Source: Alteromonadales bacterium alter-6D02
GTDB taxonomy: Bacteria > Pseudomonadota > Gammaproteobacteria > Enterobacterales > Psychrobiaceae
Length of the DNA: 64,000 nucleotides
Assembly: GCA_002835545.1 (NCBI GenBank)
Contig: PIZK01000023.1
Span: forward strand, 62,001-126,000
Reading direction: 5' to 3'
This document shows positions 58,724 through 64,000 of the stretch, in pieces. A program made the position numbers and the translations under genes. The notes beneath the pieces are model-generated. The model made no database searches, was not told the DNA's origin, and saw only the letters and a list, made by a program, of their open reading frames with translations. The stretch's first letter is position 1, and every line of letters begins with the position of its first letter.

Positions 58724-61700
58724 TTATAATGATTTTTTATAATCGGCGATTTTCTGCTTAACTCGTTTTTCCGATATCGGGAATTTTGTACCCAGTGTTT
58801 GGGCAAATAAGGACACTCTCAGCTCCTCAATCATCCAACGAATCTCAACGAGTGAGGCTGGCATAATTGCGGTTTTACCGAGTTTATTAACCAACGCTTG
58901 GTATTCTTTATTGACCGAATCAATAGCAATGGTCACGATACGGTCTTTGTTGGGGTCTACGGGTAACTTTTCGAGACGGCGTTCAACTGCTTTTAAATAG
59001 CGATGCAAATCGTCTAAACGATGATGGCCAACTTCGGTCACAAACCCCTTAAAGACGAGCTTTTCAAGTTGTGATTTAATATCGCCATGAGCCATCACCA
59101 TATCAAGTGAGACCTTACCTTTAAGTTTTTTGTTAATCGCATTAAGCAAACTCAGACATTGCTCAACTTTCTCGGCAATAACTACCCCTTGGTCAGCAAG
59201 CTCCGCTCGAACAATATCACGTAACTGATTAAACTTACTTTCATCATCAACCGTCGTATTATGTTTCTCAATGATACTATCAACAGCTGCAGCAATAATG
59301 TCATCAATTAACACATTAACTTGCCCAAAACCATGATAGTAGAGTCCCAATTTCGCTTTGTTGGGAAGCGCACGCTGCATATAGGCTATCGGTGAAGGGA
59401 CATTAAGTAGCAGCAACTGCCTTAAACCAACCAAATTGCTTTGCTGAGCTAGTCCTTCGTCATCAAATAGCTTTATCTCGACACTTTGCTTATTCGCGAC
59501 CAGCGCCGGATACGCTTTTATTTCAAACTGACCACGTTTTGAGGTGTAGCTCGCTGGTAACGAGCCAAAGTTCCATTGAGTAATATCTTGTTGTTCAATA
59601 CCTTTATCAGCGACTTTAGCGAGCGACTGAGAAACTTGACCACTGAGCTCTTCTTGAAGCTTGGCTAAATCGCGGCCTTGTTTGATTAACTTGTATTTAT
59701 TACGGCCAACGTTTTTCTCAATTTTATAATTGATAAATAAATGTGGGGTAAGTTGACTGCTATCCCAATTGTCTAATTCAATTCTCACGCCTGACATTCT
59801 GAGTAATTGTTTAGCCATGGCATCTACCATTCGACCCTGCATCACAGGCATCGTATCTAAACACGCACTGGCATAATTAGGTGCAGGAACGAAATTACGG
59901 CGCAACGATTTAGGTAATGACTTAATTAACGCAATCACTTTCTCTTCTCTGAGGCCATTGACTTGCCAATCAAAGCCATCTTGAGTGACTTGGTTTAATA
60001 ACTCGATAGGGATATGGACACTGACCCCATCATCAATATCACCAGGTTCAAAATGATAGGATAGCTGGAAGGTTAAGTTTCCTTGCTGCCAAGTATCTGG
60101 GAAGTCATTTTTGCTAACCGTCTTTGCATCACTTCGCATTAAAGCTTCAATGTCAAAGTCGAGCAATTTTGGCTGCTGCTTTTGTGCCTTACGCCACCAG
60201 CGCGTTAAACTGCTTTCACTTGAGATATCTTGTGGGAGTTTCTCGTCATAAAAACGAAACAGATCTTCTTCATCAATCAAAATATCACGGCGACGTGACT
60301 TGTGTTCAAGTTCTTCAACTTGCTCTACAAGCTTTAGGTTATGGCGATAGAAGTTTAATTGACTATTTAGTTCTCCTTCGACAAGACCTTGGCGGATGAA
60401 AATTTCTCGAGCCTCTACTGGCTTAATCGGTGTATAGTCGACTTTGCGTTTCGTGACGATAATCACGCCGAATAAGCTCACTTGTTCAAAAGCAACAACA
60501 CGAGCCGCCTTTTTTTCAAAGTGCGGTTCACTGTAGCTTTTCTTGACTAAATCACCCGCTAAGGGCTCGATCCATTCAGGCTCTATTTTTGCGGCAACGC
60601 GGCCAAATAAGCGAGAAGTTTCTACCAACTCCGAGACCATCGTCCACTTTGGCGGTTTTTTTGCTAATGCTGAACCGGGGAATATAAAGAACTTAGCATT
60701 GCGCGCGCCGCTAAATTCATTGTTATTTTCTTTAAACCCAATATGACTTAACAAACCCGATAGGATGGCCTGATGCACACTTTGCCAATTAGGCTCATTA
60801 CTTTTTACACTGATGCCCTGCTCCGAAAGCACTTGCACTAGTTGCGCATATAAATCTTGCCACTCCCTTATTCGTAAGTAATTAAGGAATTGTTCGCGAC
60901 ACAGCTTGCGAAAACGAGAATTTGATAGTGCTTGTTGCTGTTCTTGCAGGTAATCCCACAAATTCACAAAGGCAATAAAATCTGAGGTTTTATCAATAAA
61001 ACGTTGATGTGCCTGATCTGATTTCTGTTGATATTCTAGTGGCCGCTCGCGTGGATCTTGAATACTCAACGCTGAGGTAATAATTAATAGCTGTTCGAGC
61101 GAACCATTATTATTTGCTTCAATGACCATTCGTGCTAAACGAGGATCAATGGGTAATGAAGCGATTTTCTTACCAATTTCGGATAAGCTTAATTGCTCAT
61201 TAGCAGAAAACTTACCTTTTTTATGTTCTTTAGATAAAGCACCGATCTCTTCAAGTAACCGAACACCATCATTAATATTTCGACTATCGGGTGGCTGAAT
61301 GAACGGAAACGCTTCGATATCCCCTAACCCTAATGACACCATCTGTAAAATAACCGAGGCTAAATTGGTCCGCAAAATCTCAGGATCGGTAAATAGCGGG
61401 CGCGCGTCAAAATCAGCTTCGCTATATAAGCGAATACACACACCTTCAGCCACACGGCCACAACGTCCTTTTCGTTGATTAGCACTGGCCTGCGATACTT
61501 TTTCAATGGGTAGGCGCTGAACTTTAGTTCGATAGCTATAGCGACTAATACGTGCCGTCCCAGGGTCTATAACATAGCGAATTCCAGGCACCGTCAAGGA
61601 TGTTTCTGCAACATTAGTGGCTAATACAATGCGCCTTTTATTACTCGACTTAAAGATTTTAGATTGTTCGGCATAACTTAATCGTGCATAAAGGGGTAAA

Positions 61701-62680
61701 ATATCGGTATGAACTAAATTTCTTTTGGCTAACGCATCACTGGTATCACGAATTTCCCTTTCGCCATTCATGAAGATTAATATATCCCCCGGGCCATGCG
61801 CAACGAGTTCATCAACGGCATCAAAAATTGATTGCAATTGATCCTTGTCTTGGTTTTGTTCATCTATATGATAACGAACTTCTACGGGAAAGGTTCGCCC
61901 GCTCACTTCAATGACAGGGGCATCGTTAAAATGGGAAGAGAACCGTTTGGTATCAATGGTAGCAGATGTCACTATGACCTTTAAATCCGGACGTTTAGGT
62001 AATAAACGTTTAAGGTAGCCTAGAAGGAAATCAATATTTAAACTTCTTTCATGGGCTTCATCGATGATAATAGTGTCATAGCGATTTAAAAAAGGATCGT
62101 GTGCAATTTCCGCCAGTAAAATACCATCGGTCATTAGCTTAACATAAGTATTATCATTGAGTTTGTCAGCAAAACGTACTCTAAAACCGACAACTTGGCC
62201 GAGTTCGCTGTCTAGTTCACTGGCAATTCGTTCTGCAACGCTTCTTGCGGCTAATCGTCTAGGCTGAGTGTGACCAATTAGCCCCTTTTGCCCACGCCCT
62301 AGCTCGAGACAAATTTTAGGTAGCTGGGTTGTCTTTCCTGAACCCGTTTCCCCCGCGACAATTACCACTTGGTTATTGGCAATAGCGGTAGCAATGTCGT
62401 CTTTAAGCTGGCTTACAGGTAACTGTTGCGGGTAAGTAACCTTTGGCGCATTAGTCACACGGTGTTGGTATCGAGATAATGCGGCCTCGCAGTCACTGGC
62501 GATTTTTTCTAAACTTTTGGCTTTACGCTCTTGCTGCTTAATTTTATTTAAACCACGCAACCTTGCCCTAATCTTGATCCCATCTAAAAGCATACAGTCA
62601 TGCGAACTTGCTTTAAGCTGCGAAATAAGTTGTTGTGGTGTTATTGTGCTATCTGTAGGAGGCGAGTTTTGGTCAGTCAA
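58724..62680 (-). CDS. hrpA: ATP-dependent RNA helicase HrpA (DEAH family)
   Basis: 1318 residues, the length of E. coli HrpA (1300). Motifs: [72 protein letters not shown] and [18 protein letters not shown]; helicase-associated, OB-fold and the long HrpA C-terminal domain (DUF3418) follow. In E. coli it takes part in mRNA processing and ribosome rescue from stalled complexes. The reading frame is uninterrupted. Confidence 0.95.
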   Translation of the reverse strand: MTDQNSPPTDSTITPQQLISQLKASSHDCMLLDGIKIRARLRGLNKIKQQERKAKSLEKIASDCEAALSRYQHRVTNAPKVTYPQQLPVSQLKDDIATAIANNQVVIVAGETGSGKTTQLPKICLELGRGQKGLIGHTQPRRLAARSVAERIASELDSELGQVVGFRVRFADKLNDNTYVKLMTDGILLAEIAHDPFLNRYDTIIIDEAHERSLNIDFLLGYLKRLLPKRPDLKVIVTSATIDTKRFSSHFNDAPVIEVSGRTFPVEVRYHIDEQNQDKDQLQSIFDAVDELVAHGPGDILIFMNGEREIRDTSDALAKRNLVHTDILPLYARLSYAEQSKIFKSSNKRRIVLATNVAETSLTVPGIRYVIDPGTARISRYSYRTKVQRLPIEKVSQASANQRKGRCGRVAEGVCIRLYSEADFDARPLFTDPEILRTNLASVILQMVSLGLGDIEAFPFIQPPDSRNINDGVRLLEEIGALSKEHKKGKFSANEQLSLSEIGKKIASLPIDPRLARMVIEANNNGSLEQLLIITSALSIQDPRERPLEYQQKSDQAHQRFIDKTSDFIAFVNLWDYLQEQQQALSNSRFRKLCREQFLNYLRIREWQDLYAQLVQVLSEQGISVKSNEPNWQSVHQAILSGLLSHIGFKENNNEFSGARNAKFFIFPGSALAKKPPKWTMVSELVETSRLFGRVAAKIEPEWIEPLAGDLVKKSYSEPHFEKKAARVVAFEQVSLFGVIIVTKRKVDYTPIKPVEAREIFIRQGLVEGELNSQLNFYRHNLKLVEQVEELEHKSRRRDILIDEEDLFRFYDEKLPQDISSESSLTRWWRKAQKQQPKLLDFDIEALMRSDAKTVSKNDFPDTWQQGNLTFQLSYHFEPGDIDDGVSVHIPIELLNQVTQDGFDWQVNGLREEKVIALIKSLPKSLRRNFVPAPNYASACLDTMPVMQGRMVDAMAKQLLRMSGVRIELDNWDSSQLTPHLFINYKIEKNVGRNKYKLIKQGRDLAKLQEELSGQVSQSLAKVADKGIEQQDITQWNFGSLPASYTSKRGQFEIKAYPALVANKQSVEIKLFDDEGLAQQSNLVGLRQLLLLNVPSPIAYMQRALPNKAKLGLYYHGFGQVNVLIDDIIAAAVDSIIEKHNTTVDDESKFNQLRDIVRAELADQGVVIAEKVEQCLSLLNAINKKLKGKVSLDMVMAHGDIKSQLEKLVFKGFVTEVGHHRLDDLHRYLKAVERRLEKLPVDPNKDRIVTIAIDSVNKEYQALVNKLGKTAIMPASLVEIRWMIEELRVSLFAQTLGTKFPISEKRVKQKIADYKKSL

Positions 62681-63061
62681 AATACGAGAAGTCTTTAAGA
62701 ATATATTCCCTTATATTATCAAATATTAAAGATAAAGGGCAAACTTGATTGGTCAAGGTGCAAATAGATTCGACTGACAAACAATGGTGTTATTGAAAAG
62801 CGTTGAGTAAGCGCTTATAGTAAAATTATTGAACGAGTATTATGCAACTTTAGAGTCATGTCGTCAGTGAAAGCGCCATATTTTTAATCTGAGGCATGCT
62901 TCTTGCTTTATTTAGAGCCTGTAAATAATTTTTTTGTACCTCTTATTTCTTCGTGTCTCTTAATAGTATCAAAGAAACAGCACTACACTAGAACACTGAC
63001 TCGGCACACGCACCATTAGTCGTTAATAGGCCACTTAAGTGTATATAGAAAGGAAAATAAT
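62681..63061. other. Divergent intergenic region between hrpA and the MASE1 sensor
   Basis: 381 bp with no gene. It contains a candidate sigma-54 promoter (62893-62906) and AT-rich DNA with a T-run at 62930-62936. No clear hairpin was found. Confidence 0.4.
62893..62906 (+). promoter_or_regulatory. Candidate sigma-54 promoter for the MASE1 sensor gene
   Basis: GGCATGCTTCTTGC has the invariant GG and GC elements 10 bp apart and the form GGCAYG-N4-TTGCT; only the base before GG (A for T) departs from the core. Transcription would begin about 145 bp before the start codon. Confidence 0.4.
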
Positions 63062-64000
63062 TTGAATGTTGAAAGTTTTTTCCCTCGGTTTAGTACAGCG
63101 GTCATCCTCTTTGTAGCCTATATTGGTTCTGCGTTTTTGTTCGCCAGTTTTAGCCCTCAATCACAAATTGTCTCCTTTTGGCCACCCGCTGGTATAGCAC
63201 TGGCCGGAGTACTTTTACTTGGTTGGCGCTTCATTCCTTTTATTATTCTTGGTTCCTTCACCTTTAACTCAATGATTCAATGGAGCCCATCGACAGATCT
63301 TGTCCCATTTACCATCATTGGTTTACTCATTGCCTGTAGTTCAGCATTTCAAGCACTTATTAACGCAAAAGTACTTGAAATGCTCAAGATCGACATATTA
63401 GATGCTCCCTCAGTCAAATGTTGTGTTATTTTTATCGCTGTCACTTTCATTAGCTGTTTGTTTAGTGCTCTGGTTGGGAATACAGTACTTAATGTCGCAA
63501 CACAGCCTAATAATGTGTTTGATCTTCCTTGGCATAACGTGTCGGTGTGGTGGCTAGGCGACTTTATCGGTGCGATCACGTTGTGCCCAATAGTACTCAG
63601 CCTTTTAGTAAAACGTACGCAATATGACTTAATTAAAAGTATTACTTTGCCAATGATTTTTTTAGTTATTACCATTCAATTGTTTCAACAATATGTGGAG
63701 CAAGAAGTTGCTGATGACACTGTGGTGGATTTCAATACGAAAGCAAAAGTTGTTGAAAACAATCTGAGAAACAATATTAATCACTATGTTAATACACTGA
63801 ACACACTCGCTAATCAAATATCATTAGACCCACAGCTCACTAGTAAAGAATTCAGCGAAAAAGCACTGTCTTTAATTGAGCAAAACTCTGGTATCAAAGC
63901 ATTATCTTGGAATCCATTAATTCACCAGCGATACCTCGACGCATTCATCGAAAAAAATCAAAAAACCTTTCCCGGCTTTAATGTTAAAGGTGCGCCTTTA
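63062..64000 (+). CDS. MASE1/CHASE membrane sensor protein, N-terminal part
   Basis: 313 codons from TTG 63062 (AAAGGA about 9 bp upstream), continuing past the window end. The first 200 residues are a MASE1 domain with about eight membrane helices: FWPPAGIALAGVLLLGWRFIP and VSVWWLGDFIGAITLCPIVLSLL are characteristic. A periplasmic CHASE domain begins near residue 225 (NNLRNNINHYVNTLNTLANQIS ... GIKALSWNPLIHQRYLDAF). The output domain is off the window; in this family it is usually GGDEF, GGDEF/EAL or a histidine kinase. Confidence 0.8.
   Translation, partial: MNVESFFPRFSTAVILFVAYIGSAFLFASFSPQSQIVSFWPPAGIALAGVLLLGWRFIPFIILGSFTFNSMIQWSPSTDLVPFTIIGLLIACSSAFQALINAKVLEMLKIDILDAPSVKCCVIFIAVTFISCLFSALVGNTVLNVATQPNNVFDLPWHNVSVWWLGDFIGAITLCPIVLSLLVKRTQYDLIKSITLPMIFLVITIQLFQQYVEQEVADDTVVDFNTKAKVVENNLRNNINHYVNTLNTLANQISLDPQLTSKEFSEKALSLIEQNSGIKALSWNPLIHQRYLDAFIEKNQKTFPGFNVKGAPL

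Noticed and set aside
63349-63675. 108-codon minus-strand frame near the right end
   Set aside because: It is antisense to the MASE1 coding region, which has strong family motifs on the plus strand.

Overview
The window looks like chromosome from a marine gammaproteobacterium of the Alteromonadales, probably near Colwelliaceae (Colwellia/Thalassotalea-like). I infer this from the low GC content, the hexR-pykA pair with a Shewanella-type HexR operator, the serine-free aroA-cmk-rpsA-ihfB order, and the CrbS/CrbR-like acetate-type two-component system. This is a reading of gene content and order, not a database result. I saw no tRNA, rRNA, CRISPR array, insertion sequence or intact phage.

Left part (1-17.8 kb). 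A partial gene tail is followed by hexR and pykA (control of central carbon metabolism, then pyruvate kinase). Next comes a large minus-strand operon: a DcaP-like porin, an ABC importer of the branched-chain amino acid class (LivG, LivH, LivM, binding protein, LivF) and two interleaved acyl-CoA ligases. Divergent from it lies a hybrid histidine kinase fused to a sodium:solute symporter domain, and just beyond is a LuxR-type response regulator. Together these resemble CrbS/CrbR (MxtR/ErdR). The intergenic region between porin and kinase carries six direct repeats at an exact 14-bp period. The most plausible reading is an outer-membrane-to-CoA-thioester uptake system for an unknown carboxylic acid, under its own sensor. 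nadE ends this part.

Middle part (17.8-47 kb). A degenerate tyrosine recombinase and a long gene-free stretch precede a DEAD-box RNA helicase. The rest is mostly housekeeping: pheS-pheT-ihfA, a quinone oxidoreductase, rlmI, a YcbZ-type Lon-like protease next to fabA (with a FabR-like operator), a diguanylate cyclase, htpG (with a clear sigma-32 promoter), an acyl-CoA dehydrogenase, a large hybrid sensor kinase, lapA-lapB-pyrF, ihfB, rpsA, cmk and aroA. Both IHF subunits are encoded here.

Right part (47-64 kb). Two adjacent genes are broken. ugd (UDP-glucose dehydrogenase) has two frame lesions. lapG (periplasmic protease that releases adhesins) has two frame lesions and a stop codon. Its partner lapD, the c-di-GMP receptor, is intact. 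Then follow a secreted S9 peptidase, an M17 aminopeptidase, a secreted polysaccharide-lyase-like protein flanked by repeated hairpins, a periplasmic peroxiredoxin, the RNA helicase hrpA, and the start of a MASE1/CHASE membrane sensor that runs off the window with a possible sigma-54 promoter.

The points most worth pursuing are the 14-bp repeat array and its transporter/ligase operon, the lapG/lapD imbalance, and the degenerate integrase.
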